Source: REEB95 sp050729835
Lineage (GTDB): Bacteria > Pseudomonadota > Alphaproteobacteria > ATCC43930 > CGMCC-115725
Assembly (NCBI GenBank): GCA_050729835.1
Contig: JBOHLS010000010.1
Location: 1-64,000, forward strand
Direction: 5' to 3'
Length of the DNA: 64,000 bases
How positions within the stretch are numbered: position 1 is the first letter of the stretch; every line of letters starts with the position of its first letter. The translations under genes and the position numbers were made by a program. Shown piece by piece: positions 40,650 to 50,800 of the stretch. The notes beneath the pieces were generated by a model. That model saw only the letters and a program-made list of their open reading frames with translations, did not search any database and was not told where the DNA came from.

Positions 40650-41486
40650 TCAGCGCAGCAACAGTAGCCGCGTCGCAGCCGCTGCCGACGGCAGCACCAC
40701 CCGCCCGATCGCCGGCGCCAGGCCGAGCGGCTTGAGAAACATCTTCAGCGCCATGCCGTAGGGAAAATACTCGCGGCTCATGCGGCGCAAGCCGTTGCGG
40801 AACGCCTCGTAATCTGCCGGATGGAATTCGGCCTCCGGCTTGCTGGCGAGGAAGACGTGCTTGAAGGCGATGTAAGCGTCTTCGGCGTCGACTTCTTGCG
40901 CTCGATCCCACAGCGTCTTGAGCACAGCGGTGCGGCCGGGATGCTCGCTCGCGCGATAGCGGCGGAAGAAATAATAGAAGTTCTTGTAATGTCGCACCTC
41001 GTCAGCGGCGATGTTGCCGGCGATCTGGCGCAAGATCGGTTCGGGCACGGCCTCCGCCAGCATGCGATAGAAACTCGCCGTGCCGGTTTCGACGACGCAG
41101 CGCGCCACCATCTCGAGCGCGCGCGTCGGCGCCAGGTTCTCGAGCGAGCAGCAGCGCGAGTATTCGGCAAAAAAGCCGGCATAGGCGCGCTGCCAGTCGA
41201 ATTCGGGCCACACCGTCTCGACATAGCGCTTGAGCGCTGCGCCATGCTGCAACTCCTCTGGCTCCCAATGATAGGTGAGCCAGTCGACCAGCTCGGGGTC
41301 GTCGCGGAAATATTCGGTCAGATTCTTGGTATAGAGATCCGAGGTGATCTCGACGAACGACGCCGAGGCGACGATCTGGAACAGCAACTCGTCGTCCTCG
41401 ACCGCGTCGCGCGCGATGTCGCGATAGCGGATCGCGTCCATCGACCAAGGAAGATCGTTTCTGCCGTCGGCGGTGCGGCTGGTCAT
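40650..41486 (-). CDS. ferritin-like diiron protein
   Basis: This 278-residue helical protein has two E-x2-H motifs: EPEELQHGAALKRYVE at about residue 75 and ADEVRHYKNFYYFFRR at about 165, with supporting Glu residues between. The pattern fits ferritin-like oxygenases or acyl-desaturase relatives rather than iron storage. A C-terminal hydrophobic stretch may contact the membrane. It is divergent from the superoxide dismutase gene. Substrate unknown. Confidence 0.72.
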   Translation of the reverse strand: MTSRTADGRNDLPWSMDAIRYRDIARDAVEDDELLFQIVASASFVEITSDLYTKNLTEYFRDDPELVDWLTYHWEPEELQHGAALKRYVETVWPEFDWQRAYAGFFAEYSRCCSLENLAPTRALEMVARCVVETGTASFYRMLAEAVPEPILRQIAGNIAADEVRHYKNFYYFFRRYRASEHPGRTAVLKTLWDRAQEVDAEDAYIAFKHVFLASKPEAEFHPADYEAFRNGLRRMSREYFPYGMALKMFLKPLGLAPAIGRVVLPSAAAATRLLLLR

Positions 41487-41676
41487 CAGCGGGCTCTCCC
41501 TTCCCTTTTGCTTCTAGGGACGAGTGAAGGGTTGTCTCCCCCGATTCTCGACAGGTGTACCACGACTATATGCGTGTTATGGTGAAAATGAAAAGTGGCG
41601 GCCCCGCACCACAGCCATGCGCGCCCCGCCGCGGCGCTTACGCCTCCGTATGTGCCGCGCCTGCGGATATCGCCGT

Positions 41677-41701
41677 GGAACTTCGGTGCCGCGCCGCCGT
41701 T
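41677..41701 (+). promoter_or_regulatory. EcfG-type general-stress promoter upstream of sodB
   Basis: GGAAC (41677-41681), exactly 16 bases, then CGTT (41698-41701) match the known alphaproteobacterial EcfG consensus GGAAC-N16/17-CGTT perfectly. The start codon of the superoxide dismutase gene lies about 70 bases downstream. A matching promoter precedes otsA, and an EcfG-like sigma gene lies at the right edge of the window. Confidence 0.7.
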
Positions 41702-41771
41702 TTTTCGTTGCGCCCGCGTTGCGCGGCGCGGCGACGCCCGATGATCAAACTCTGACAAGCGCGAGGCTGAA

Positions 41772-42395
41772 ATGGCATTTGAACTTCCCCCCTTGCCCTA
41801 TCCGATGAACGCGCTCGAGCCGCACATGTCGGCGCGCACGCTCGAATTCCATCACGGCAAGCATCACAAGGCCTATGTCGACAACGCCAACAAGATGGTT
41901 CAGGACTCGCCGCTGGCGAACAAATCCCTCGAAGAGGTGATCCACGCGACAGCCAAGGACGAATCCAAGCAGAGCCTGTTCAACAACGTCGCCCAGATCT
42001 GGAATCACAACTTCTTCTGGAAGTCGATGCGTCCCAAGGGCGGCGGCCGTCCGACCGGTGATCTGGCACGCGCGATCGAGGAATCCTTCGGCGCCTACGA
42101 CAAGTTCCGCGAGGCTTTCAAGACGGCCGGCGCGACGCAGTTCGGCAGCGGCTGGGCGTGGCTGGTGCTCGATGGCGGCAAGGTCAAGGTCGCGAAGACC
42201 GCGAACGCGATCAATCCGCTGGTGCAAGGCAGCAAGCCGCTGCTGACCTACGACGTCTGGGAACACGCCTATTATCTCGACTACCAGAACCGGCGGCCGG
42301 ATTTCATCGATGCCTTCATCGATCATCTGATGAACTGGGACTTCGCCGCCGAAAACCTGGCGCGGGCCCGCGCTCAGCGCACTGCCGCGGAATAG
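41772..42395 (+). CDS. sodB: superoxide dismutase, Fe/Mn family (Fe-type)
   Basis: This 207-residue enzyme removes superoxide. The four metal ligands are visible: His27 (EFHHGKHH), His79 (WNHNFFW), Asp161 and His165 (DVWEHAYY). FGSGWAWLV is present. Gln in ATQFGSG suggests the iron type. No signal peptide, so cytoplasmic. An EcfG-type promoter about 70 bases upstream suggests general-stress control. The phospholipase-D-like lipoprotein follows after 18 bases. Confidence 0.95.
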   Translation: MAFELPPLPYPMNALEPHMSARTLEFHHGKHHKAYVDNANKMVQDSPLANKSLEEVIHATAKDESKQSLFNNVAQIWNHNFFWKSMRPKGGGRPTGDLARAIEESFGAYDKFREAFKTAGATQFGSGWAWLVLDGGKVKVAKTANAINPLVQGSKPLLTYDVWEHAYYLDYQNRRPDFIDAFIDHLMNWDFAAENLARARAQRTAAE

Positions 42396-42413
42396 AAGGA
42401 GACCCGGCGCGGC

Positions 42414-43805
42414 GTGCGCGCACGACGGCTTTCATGCTTGGTCGTGTTGCTCGCCGCGCTGGCCTTGATGCTCTGTGCCTGCGCAGTTCCCAACGTCAAC
42501 CGCGAGATCGCCGCGGCGCCGCCAGGCGGACAATCCGTCGTCGGCGCGCACGGACCATTGAGCGACGCACGCAGCCGCGCCATTCTCGACGCGCTCAAGC
42601 GCCAGTCGCCGAACAGCGACATTCTCAATCGCCATCTCGCGATCGAGCGGGCGGTGACGGGCACGCCGCTTATTGCCGGCAATCGCACTGTCATCCTGCA
42701 CGACGGCGGCCAGACCTTCGCAGCGATGTTCGACGCCATCCGCAGCGCGCAGGACACCGTCAACCTCGAATTCTATACCTTCGAAAACATAGAAAGTGGC
42801 GGCGAACGCCTCGGCGCATTGCTGCTCGCCAAGCGACAGCAGGGCGTCGCCATCAACATCCTATACGACAGCTATGGCTCGATGGACACGCCGCCGGCGT
42901 TTCTCGAGTCATTGCGCGCGGCAGGCTGTCTTGTCCTCGAGTACAACCCGATCGATCCGTTGCGCGTGCATGGCGCCTATCTGCCGAACGACCGCGATCA
43001 TCGCAAACTCCTGATCGTCGACGGTCTCACGGCATTCGTCGGCGGCGTCAATCTCTACACCGGCTACCAAGCACATGCCCACGGCGAACTCGTCGGCTCG
43101 GGCGGCGATACCGGCACCTTCTGGCATGACACCGACATGGAGATCGAAGGGCCGGCAGTTGCGGCGTTGCAGCAGCTCTTCGTGCAGCACTGGAACGAAC
43201 AAAATGGGCCACCGCTCGACCCGTCGACGTTCTTTCCGCCGTTGCGGCCCCGGGGCCACGAGGTTCTGGACGTGCTCGGCAGCACGCCCAAACAACCGAC
43301 GCCGGAATATTACGCGACGATTCTTTCAGCAATCACCAATGCCGAGCAGCGCATCTGGCTGACCACCGCCTACTTCGTCCCCACCGCAGCGGAGCTGTCC
43401 GATCTCAAGCGGGCGGCGCGGCGCGGCGTCGACGTGCGGCTGATGTTGCCGAGCCACAGCGACTCCCATCTGGCTTTTGACGTTGGCCGCTCGTACTACG
43501 AGGACCTCCTGGAGGCAGGCGTCAAGATCTACGAGATCCAGAACGAGGTCCTGCATTCGAAGACCGCGGTGATTGACGGCGTCTGGTCGGTGATCGGTTC
43601 GTCGAATTTCGACCACCGCAGCGTTCTGTTCAACGACGAGGTCGACGTGGTCGTGCTGGGTCGCGCGACGGCGGCTCAGCTCGAGACCGAGTTCGAGGCC
43701 GACGAGGCCAAATCGCGCGCGATCGACGCCGTAACCTGGTCGCATCGGCCGCTCGGTGAGCACATCCGCGAACTTTTCGCGCGCATTACGCAATCCATGC
43801 TATAA
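42414..43805 (+). CDS. phospholipase-D/cardiolipin-synthase-like lipoprotein
   Basis: This 463-residue protein has two HKD motifs: DRDHRKLLIVDG (His196, Lys198, Asp203) and LHSKTAVIDG further on, as in cardiolipin synthase. The N-terminus is a lipoprotein signal with a Cys near residue 21-23 (ALMLCACAV). It starts at GTG 42414; AAGGAG lies 13 bases upstream, a little far. It makes or remodels phospholipids by phosphatidyl transfer. It is downstream of sodB, probably on the same stress-controlled transcript. Confidence 0.82.
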   Translation: MRARRLSCLVVLLAALALMLCACAVPNVNREIAAAPPGGQSVVGAHGPLSDARSRAILDALKRQSPNSDILNRHLAIERAVTGTPLIAGNRTVILHDGGQTFAAMFDAIRSAQDTVNLEFYTFENIESGGERLGALLLAKRQQGVAINILYDSYGSMDTPPAFLESLRAAGCLVLEYNPIDPLRVHGAYLPNDRDHRKLLIVDGLTAFVGGVNLYTGYQAHAHGELVGSGGDTGTFWHDTDMEIEGPAVAALQQLFVQHWNEQNGPPLDPSTFFPPLRPRGHEVLDVLGSTPKQPTPEYYATILSAITNAEQRIWLTTAYFVPTAAELSDLKRAARRGVDVRLMLPSHSDSHLAFDVGRSYYEDLLEAGVKIYEIQNEVLHSKTAVIDGVWSVIGSSNFDHRSVLFNDEVDVVVLGRATAAQLETEFEADEAKSRAIDAVTWSHRPLGEHIRELFARITQSML

Positions 43806-43882
43806 ATCGGCCGTCATACACGATTGTGGCGTTCGATCGTTCATGACCGGGGCTTGCGGTTGGTGGCGGAGCACCGAAGCCG

Positions 43883-44145
43883 ATGAGAACATCCAGGATT
43901 GCACGCTGGGCGCTCATTGGTTCGCTCGTCGCTGCGGCTGTCGGTTCATTGGCGCTGCCTGCCGTTCAACACGCGCATCCGCGTCACCAATCTGCGTAAC
44001 GGGCGGTCCGTGGTCGTGCGCAGCAATGACCGCGGACCCTAATGCGCGGGCGCATCCTCGACCTGGCGCCCAAGGCTGCCGTAGAGCTTGGCATGAAGAT
44101 GCACGGCACCGCGCCGGTCTATATCGAAATCGCGCGACGGGAGCC
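43883..44145 (+). pseudogene. rlpA: decayed rlpA-like lytic transglycosylase fragment
   Basis: Three frames carry consecutive parts of an RlpA-type protein. ATG 43883 gives a signal peptide (MRTSRIARWALIGSLVAAAV). A second frame at about 43955-44040 reads LPFNTRIRVTNLRNGRSVVV then RSNDRGP, the core of the double-psi barrel. A third frame at 44042 continues RGRILDLAPKAAVELGM and GTAPVYIEI. The N-terminal part of the domain is missing. It lies in the 606-base gap between the phospholipase gene and otsA. Confidence 0.75.
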
Positions 44146-44335
44146 CCCTTCCGCCACGATGGGCTGGGCCGAATTCGATTGGCGTTCAACCGCCGCTACC
44201 GCGCGTCACGGCGTGCCGTGGCGTAATCTCACTTTCGCCATAATTAATTCCCACCTTTCAGAAATCGGCTGCAGACAAAGCCTTTACGGATAATTTCCTG
44301 CCGTAGGGGGCCGAGACAATTCTGTGGCCGAAGAC

Positions 44336-44360
44336 GGAACAAAGATCGCAAGCTGACGTT
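44336..44360 (+). promoter_or_regulatory. EcfG-type general-stress promoter upstream of otsA
   Basis: GGAAC (44336-44340), 16 bases, then CGTT (44357-44360) fit the EcfG consensus exactly, 51 bases before the otsA ATG. It would drive the trehalose/glycogen operon under general stress. EcfG control of trehalose genes is known in rhizobia and relatives, so this fits established biology. Confidence 0.75.
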
Positions 44361-44411
44361 TTCTTCAGACGTCGTTCCGCCCCAAGAAAACCAACCAAGG
44401 GGGTCTTTGCG

Positions 44412-45821
44412 ATGGACACGATATTGGTCTCGAACCGCGTCGCGGAGCCGTCTCGAACTGGTGCCGTTGCGGGCGGCTTGGCGGCGGTTCTGCTGTCGGC
44501 GGTGAAGACCTCCGGCGCGACCTGGATCGGCGCCAGTGGCAAGTTCGCACCGGCCGAGGACGCGCGCGTGCCAACTCATTCGAAGAAACTCGGTGCCGGC
44601 ACGCTGACGATGGTCGACCTGCCGGTCACAGACTATCGGCGCTTCTATAACGGCATGGCGAACGCCGCGTTGTGGCCGATCCTGCACTATCGCGCCGACC
44701 TGTTGCGCTATGAGCCCGAATTCGTCGCCTCGTATCGTGCGATCAACCAGATCATGGCCAACGTCGTGGCCGATCGCGCACGGCGGGATTCGCTCGTCTG
44801 GGTTCATGACTACCACTACTTCATGCTCGGCGAGTTCCTGCGCCAGCGCGGCTTCACCGGTCCGATCGGCTTCTTCCTGCACACGCCGTTCCCGACCAAG
44901 TCGGTACTGATCTGCCTGCCCGAGCACCGCACCGTGCTCAAGGCGTTGTCGGCTTATGACCTGATCGGCTTCCAGACCGACGAGGATCTTCTGCGTTTCC
45001 GTGACTATGCGACCACGAAACTGTCGGCCACCATGATCGGTCAGACCGAGCTGCAGTTCGGCGGACGCCGCGTCAAGCTCGGAATCTTCCCGGTCGGGAT
45101 CAACGTCGACTTCTTCGCCGACGCGGCGCGCGCGAACATCGACAGCCACAAGATCAGCCGCATCAAGCGCGGCCTGCATCACGGCAAGATGGTGATCGGC
45201 GTCGACCGGCTCGATTACAGCAAGGGCCTGCCGGAGCGCTTTGCCGCCTACGAACGGTTCCTTACCATCTATCCCGACGAGCGCAAGCGCGTGTCGTTCC
45301 TGCAGATTACCCCGCCGACCCGCTCGGCGGTGGACAGCTATCGCCGCGTTCGCGCCGAGCTGGCGAGCCACGCCGGCGACATCAACGCGCGGTTCGGCGA
45401 CGTCGACTGGATGGTGCTGCGTTACATCAACGAAGGCTTCCCGCCCGATCAGCTCGCAGCGCTTTACCGCATCAGCAAGGTCGGCTGCGTGACGCCGCTG
45501 CGCGATGGCATGAATCTCGTCGCCAAGGAATACATCGCCGCGCAGGATGCCGAGGATCCCGGCGTCCTGGTGCTGTCAAAATTCGCCGGCGCCGCCAAGG
45601 AACTCAACGCGGCGCTGGTGGTCAACCCCTACGATATCGGCGAGCTGGCGCAGGCGCTCTACCGCGCGCTCTATATGGAGCGCGCCGAGCGCGCCGAGCG
45701 CTGGAACGCGATGATGAAGACGTTGCGCGGAGGCAACATCAACCGGTGGTACGATGGCTTCATCGCCTCGCTGCGCGAGTCGGCGATGACATCGATGCCG
45801 GCGTCACGCAGCGTCGCCTGA
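44412..45821 (+). CDS. otsA: alpha,alpha-trehalose-phosphate synthase (UDP-forming)
   Basis: This 469-residue GT20 enzyme joins a nucleotide-activated glucose and glucose-6-phosphate to trehalose-6-phosphate. Conserved stretches include SNRVAEPSRTGAVAGGL at the start, WVHDYHYFMLGEFLRQRGF, FFLHTPFPTKSVL, GVDRLDYSKGLPERF and CVTPLRDGMNLVAKEYIAAQ. Length is normal. No otsB phosphatase is in the window, so dephosphorylation must be encoded elsewhere. It is the first gene of the operon, behind a perfect EcfG promoter. Confidence 0.95.
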   Translation: MDTILVSNRVAEPSRTGAVAGGLAAVLLSAVKTSGATWIGASGKFAPAEDARVPTHSKKLGAGTLTMVDLPVTDYRRFYNGMANAALWPILHYRADLLRYEPEFVASYRAINQIMANVVADRARRDSLVWVHDYHYFMLGEFLRQRGFTGPIGFFLHTPFPTKSVLICLPEHRTVLKALSAYDLIGFQTDEDLLRFRDYATTKLSATMIGQTELQFGGRRVKLGIFPVGINVDFFADAARANIDSHKISRIKRGLHHGKMVIGVDRLDYSKGLPERFAAYERFLTIYPDERKRVSFLQITPPTRSAVDSYRRVRAELASHAGDINARFGDVDWMVLRYINEGFPPDQLAALYRISKVGCVTPLRDGMNLVAKEYIAAQDAEDPGVLVLSKFAGAAKELNAALVVNPYDIGELAQALYRALYMERAERAERWNAMMKTLRGGNINRWYDGFIASLRESAMTSMPASRSVA

Positions 45822-45833
45822 GGGTTCCCGCCA

Positions 45834-47843
45834 ATGGCAGCGATCGCGCCCGCGCCGGTAACGGCCGAGGCGAGGACCAAGACATCGCGCCTTCGGCAAC
45901 TCGCAGGTGGCCATCGCATTGCCATCGAAAGGCTCGCGCCCGAAATCGAGTGCGGTCGCTATCCCGTCAAGCGCGTGGTCGGCGACCGGTTGTCGGTCGC
46001 GGCCGATATCTTCCGTGAAGGCCACGAGCGGCTGCGCGCGGCGCTCTTATTGTGCCGCGAGGGCACGGCGGAATGGCGTATGGTCGCCATGCAGCCCGGC
46101 GACAACGACCGCTGGTCGGCAACGATCGCGCTGACCGAGATCGGCCGGCACCTTTACACCATCGAGGCCTGGACCGACGATTTCGCCGGCTGGCGCGACC
46201 GATTGGCGGCGAAGCGCCAGGCCGGGCAACCTTTCGCCGACGAGTTTGCCGAAGGCATCGCACTTCTGGCCGAAGCCGTGCGCGACGCCGACGGTAATGG
46301 CCGGACGACCATCGAAGCCGCGCTGGTCAGCGCGCAGCACGGCGCCGCCAGCGCGCTCGAATTGTTTCTAGCGCCGGCGCTCGATGCCGCCATGGCGGAA
46401 TGGGGCCCGCGCCGCCATTTGACGCGGCTCGAGCCCGCGCGGTCACTGATCGTCGACCGGCCCGAGGCACGCTTCGCTGCCTGGTACGAAATGTTCCCCC
46501 GCTCGCAAGGCACCGTGGTCGATAAAAGCGCCCACTTCGCCGACTGCATCGCGCGGCTCGACGACGTTTCTGCGATGGGCTTCGACACCGTCTATCTGCC
46601 GCCGATCCATCCCGTCGGCCTCACCAATCGCAAAGGCCGCAACAACGCACTCGGCGGCTCCGCGTCCGATCCTGGCAGCCCATATGCCATCGGGAACGAC
46701 GCCGGCGGCCACGACGCCATCGACCCCGCACTCGGCACGATCGCAAATTTCCGCGCTTTCGTCGCCGCCTGCCGCGAGCGCGGCATGGAGGTTGCGCTCG
46801 ATTTCGCGGTGCAATGCTCGCTCGACCATCCGTGGATCAAGCAACATCCCGACTGGTTCGAGTTCCGGCCCGACCACTCGATCCGTTACGCCGAGAATCC
46901 GCCGAAGAAATACCAGGACATCGTCAATCCGAATTTCGATGCCGCAGATTGGCGCGGCATCTGGCAGGCGTTACGCGACGTCGTGCGCTTCTGGATCGCG
47001 CAAGGCGTGCGTATCTTCCGCGTCGACAATCCGCACACAAAACCCTACCCGTTCTGGGAATGGCTGATCCACGAGATCCAGGCCACGCATCCCGACGTGA
47101 TTTTCCTCGCAGAGGCCTTCACGCGCCCCAAGCCGATGCACCTACTCGCCAAGCTCGGCTTCACCCAGTCCTACACCTATTTCACCTGGCGCAACGACAA
47201 GCCCGAGCTCACCGACTATTTCATCGAGCTCACGCGCGGCGTAGCACGCGAATATTTCCGGCCGCACCTCTTCACTAACACGCCCGACATCCTATCGCGG
47301 TTTCTCCAGACCGGCGGCCCGCCCGCCTTCCGCATCCGCGCCGCGCTCGCCGCCACCCTCGGCGGGCTGTGGGGCATCTACAACGGCTTCGAGCTTTGCG
47401 AGAACCGTGCGCTGCCGGATTCCGAGGAATATGCCGACTCGGAAAAGTACGAATACAAGGTCTGGGATTGGAACCGGCCCGGTAACATCAAGCTGTTCAT
47501 CGCCGAGCTCAACCGCATCCGGTGCGAGAACGCCGCCTTCGCCGACTGGCTCAATCTCGAATTCCTGCCTGCCGATAATCCGCGCGTGCTGTTCTACGCG
47601 CGCGTGCCGGAAGACGCGCGCGATGCGGTCTTCGTCGCCGTCAGCCTCAATCCCGCGGGCGACGAGGCGGCAACGATCGAATTGCCCCTGGATCGGCTGG
47701 GCCTCGGCGCGGGCGCGCATTACGCCGTGCACAACCTACTCTCCGACGAAATCCTATACTGGACCGGCGCGCGGCAATCGATCTGGATCGGGCCGGGCGT
47801 GCCGATCCTTGCCTTCAAGTTGGCGGGGCCGGGCGATGCCTGA
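45834..47843 (+). CDS. glgE: alpha-1,4-glucan:maltose-1-phosphate maltosyltransferase
   Basis: This 669-residue GH13 enzyme extends glucan chains with maltose units from maltose-1-phosphate. The N-terminal beta domain is followed by the barrel: YLPPIHPVGLTNRKGRNNAL, the nucleophile Asp in FRVDNPHTKPYPFWEWLI (about residue 397) and the acid Glu in FLAEAFTRPKPMH. It is 12 bases after otsA. Its end overlaps the treS-mak start by eight bases. Its substrate is supplied by the maltokinase domain of that next gene. Confidence 0.95.
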   Translation: MAAIAPAPVTAEARTKTSRLRQLAGGHRIAIERLAPEIECGRYPVKRVVGDRLSVAADIFREGHERLRAALLLCREGTAEWRMVAMQPGDNDRWSATIALTEIGRHLYTIEAWTDDFAGWRDRLAAKRQAGQPFADEFAEGIALLAEAVRDADGNGRTTIEAALVSAQHGAASALELFLAPALDAAMAEWGPRRHLTRLEPARSLIVDRPEARFAAWYEMFPRSQGTVVDKSAHFADCIARLDDVSAMGFDTVYLPPIHPVGLTNRKGRNNALGGSASDPGSPYAIGNDAGGHDAIDPALGTIANFRAFVAACRERGMEVALDFAVQCSLDHPWIKQHPDWFEFRPDHSIRYAENPPKKYQDIVNPNFDAADWRGIWQALRDVVRFWIAQGVRIFRVDNPHTKPYPFWEWLIHEIQATHPDVIFLAEAFTRPKPMHLLAKLGFTQSYTYFTWRNDKPELTDYFIELTRGVAREYFRPHLFTNTPDILSRFLQTGGPPAFRIRAALAATLGGLWGIYNGFELCENRALPDSEEYADSEKYEYKVWDWNRPGNIKLFIAELNRIRCENAAFADWLNLEFLPADNPRVLFYARVPEDARDAVFVAVSLNPAGDEAATIELPLDRLGLGAGAHYAVHNLLSDEILYWTGARQSIWIGPGVPILAFKLAGPGDA

Positions 47844-50800
47844 CGTCACCGCACGGACCGCCATACCCGAGGCCCGCGTCCAGGCCGACGCGCCCGATTG
47901 GTACAAGGACGCCATCATCTACGAGCTGCACGTCAAGGCTTTCTTCGACGCCAACAACGACGGCATCGGCGACCTGCCCGGCCTGATCGCCAAGCTCGAC
48001 TATCTTCAGGACCTGGGCGTCACCGCCATTTGGCTGCTGCCGTTCTTTCCGTCGCCGTTCCGGGACGACGGCTACGACGTCTCGGATTATCGTAACATCC
48101 ATCCGGCCTACGGCACCCTGCGTGACTTCGGCCAACTGGTGCGCGAGGCGCATCGCCGCGGCTTACGCATCATCGTCGAGCTGGTGGTCAACCATACGTC
48201 GGACCAGCATCCGTGGTTCCAGCGCGCGCGACGTGCGCGTCCCGGCTCGATCTATCGCGACTACTACGTGTGGAACGAGACCGAGGACAAATACAAGGGA
48301 ACGCGAATTATCTTCAACGACACGGAGAAGTCGAACTGGACATGGGATCCGGTGGCGAACGCGTTCTATTGGCACCGCTTCTTTTCTCATCAACCCGATC
48401 TGAATTTCGACAACCCGCATGTCGTGCGCTCGATGCTCAACAACATGCGATTCTGGGCCGATCTAGGCGTCGACGGCTTCCGTCTCGACGCGGTGCCCTA
48501 TCTTTGCGAGCGCGAGGGCACCTCCAACGAGAATCTGCCGGAGACCCACGCGACCATCAAGCAGATGCGGGCGCAGCTCGACCGCGAGTTCCCGAACCGG
48601 CTGTTCCTGGCCGAAGCCAACCAGTGGCCCGAGGACGTGAAGGACTATTTCGGCAACGGCGACGAATGTCACATGGCGTTCCACTTCCCCCTGATGCCGC
48701 GCATGTACACGGCGATCGCGCGCGAGGACCGTCATCCGATTACCGACATCCTGCGTCAGACGCCCGAAATACCCGAGCAGTGTCAGTGGTCGATCTTCCT
48801 GCGCAACCACGACGAGCTGACGCTGGAGATGGTGACCGACAGCGAGCGCGACTATCTCTGGTCGACCTACGCCGCGGACCGGCGCGCGCGGCTCAATCTC
48901 GGCATCCGTCGCCGGTTGGCGCCGTTGATGGAAAACGACCGACGCCGGATCGAACTGATGGTCAGTTTGCTTCTGTCGCTGCCCGGAACGCCGATTCTCT
49001 ATTACGGCGACGAGATCGGCATGGGCGACAACATCTATCTCGGCGATCGCGACGGCGTGCGCACGCCGATGCAATGGACGCCCGACCGCAACGCCGGATT
49101 CTCGCGCGCCGACCCTGCGACGCTTTACCTCCCGCCGATCATGGACGCCGTGTACGGCTACCAGGCGATCAACGTCGAGGCGCAGTCGCGGAGCCTACCG
49201 TCTCTGCTCAACTGGATGAGGCGGCTGATCGGCGTGCGCAAATCGCTCAAAGTATTCGGCCGCGGCACGCTCACCTTCCTCTATCCGTCGAACCGCGCCG
49301 TCCTCGCCTATTTGCGCCAGCACGAGGATTTCACCGTGTTGTGCGTGGCAAACCTGTCCCGCTCGGCGCAGGCGGTCGAGCTCGACCTCTCGGGCTTCGC
49401 TGGGCGCATCCCGGTCGAGTTGCTGGGTCAGACATCGTTTCCGATGATCGGCGATGGGTTTTACACTGTTACGCTTCAGGGCCATGGCTTCTATTGGTTC
49501 CAGCTCGCTGTCCCTATTCAAGGACCTCTGACGACAGTGCGCACGCGGGACCTTGATACGCTGGTCGCGCTAGGTGGCCTGGCAACGGCGCTGGAGGGCC
49601 GCAACCGCGGCATCGTCGAACGCGATATTCTGCCGCCATTCCTCGCCGAGCACCGCTGGTTCGCCCACAAGAGCGAGCGCACGTTCGTCACCGCTTTGGT
49701 CTGGTCGGCAACGTTCCACCTGGGCGAGCGCGATTGGCTATGGGCGATCGCCGAGGCGCACGGCCGACATTTCACCGCGCGGTACTCGCTACCGTTGATG
49801 GACGAGTGGCAGCCGCCGACGGCGCCGCCGCCGGCCGCCACGCTAGCCAAGCTCCGCCACGGTCCGCGCGAAGGCTACCTGACCGACGCGCTCCACGGTG
49901 AAGCCTTTGTCGGCGCAACGATCGCCGCGGTGCGCAACGGGCGAACGGTCGAAACCGCACAAGGCCGGCTTGTCTTCCAGTCGGCCCAGGCATTCGCCGC
50001 GCAGCCCTGGCCCGAACACCCGGTCATCCGCATCGGCGGCACGGAGCAGTCGAACAGCTCGGCCGTCGTCGAAGGCGCCGCGATCGTCAAATTCTATCGA
50101 CTGGTCTCCCCCGGCATCCATCCCGAGATCGAGATGGGCACGTTCCTCACCGAGCGGGCACAGTTCAAGAACGCGCCGCCGCTGCTCGGCCATATCGCGC
50201 TGATCGAGCCGGACGGCCGCGAAACCGCGCTCGGCGTGATCCATGGCTGGGTGCAGAACCAGGGCGACGCCTGGTCCTACACCCTGGGCTACCTCGCCCG
50301 ATTCCTTGAAGAATCGCGCGTTGCGCCGGTGGTTGAGCCGAATACGTCGAACGCGGCGCACGCCGTCTATCGCTCGCAGATCGAGCAGCTGGCGCTGCGC
50401 ACGGCCGAGTTGCACCGCGCACTCGACGTGGAGGCCGGCGACGATGCCTTCACCGTCGTGCGTGCGACGCCGGCGGAGGTGGCGGGCTGGGGCGACAGCA
50501 TCGTCCGCACCGTTGGCGAGACGTTCGACGCGCTGACCCGTGGAAGCGCCCGGTTGTTGGGCGAAACCGCCGCGCTCGCCGCCGATCTGCTCGAACGCAA
50601 GGATGCGATCGTCGCGCAGGTTCGCGCGCTCGCAGTCGCCGATCGCGACGTCGTGCTATCGCGGCTGCACGGCGATTACCACCTCGGCCAGATCCTTGTC
50701 GTGAAAAACGACGTCGACATCGTCGATTTCGAGGGACCGCCGCAGTTGCCGCTCGAGCATCGCCGCCACAAGCATTCGGTCATCCGCGACGTTGCCGGGA

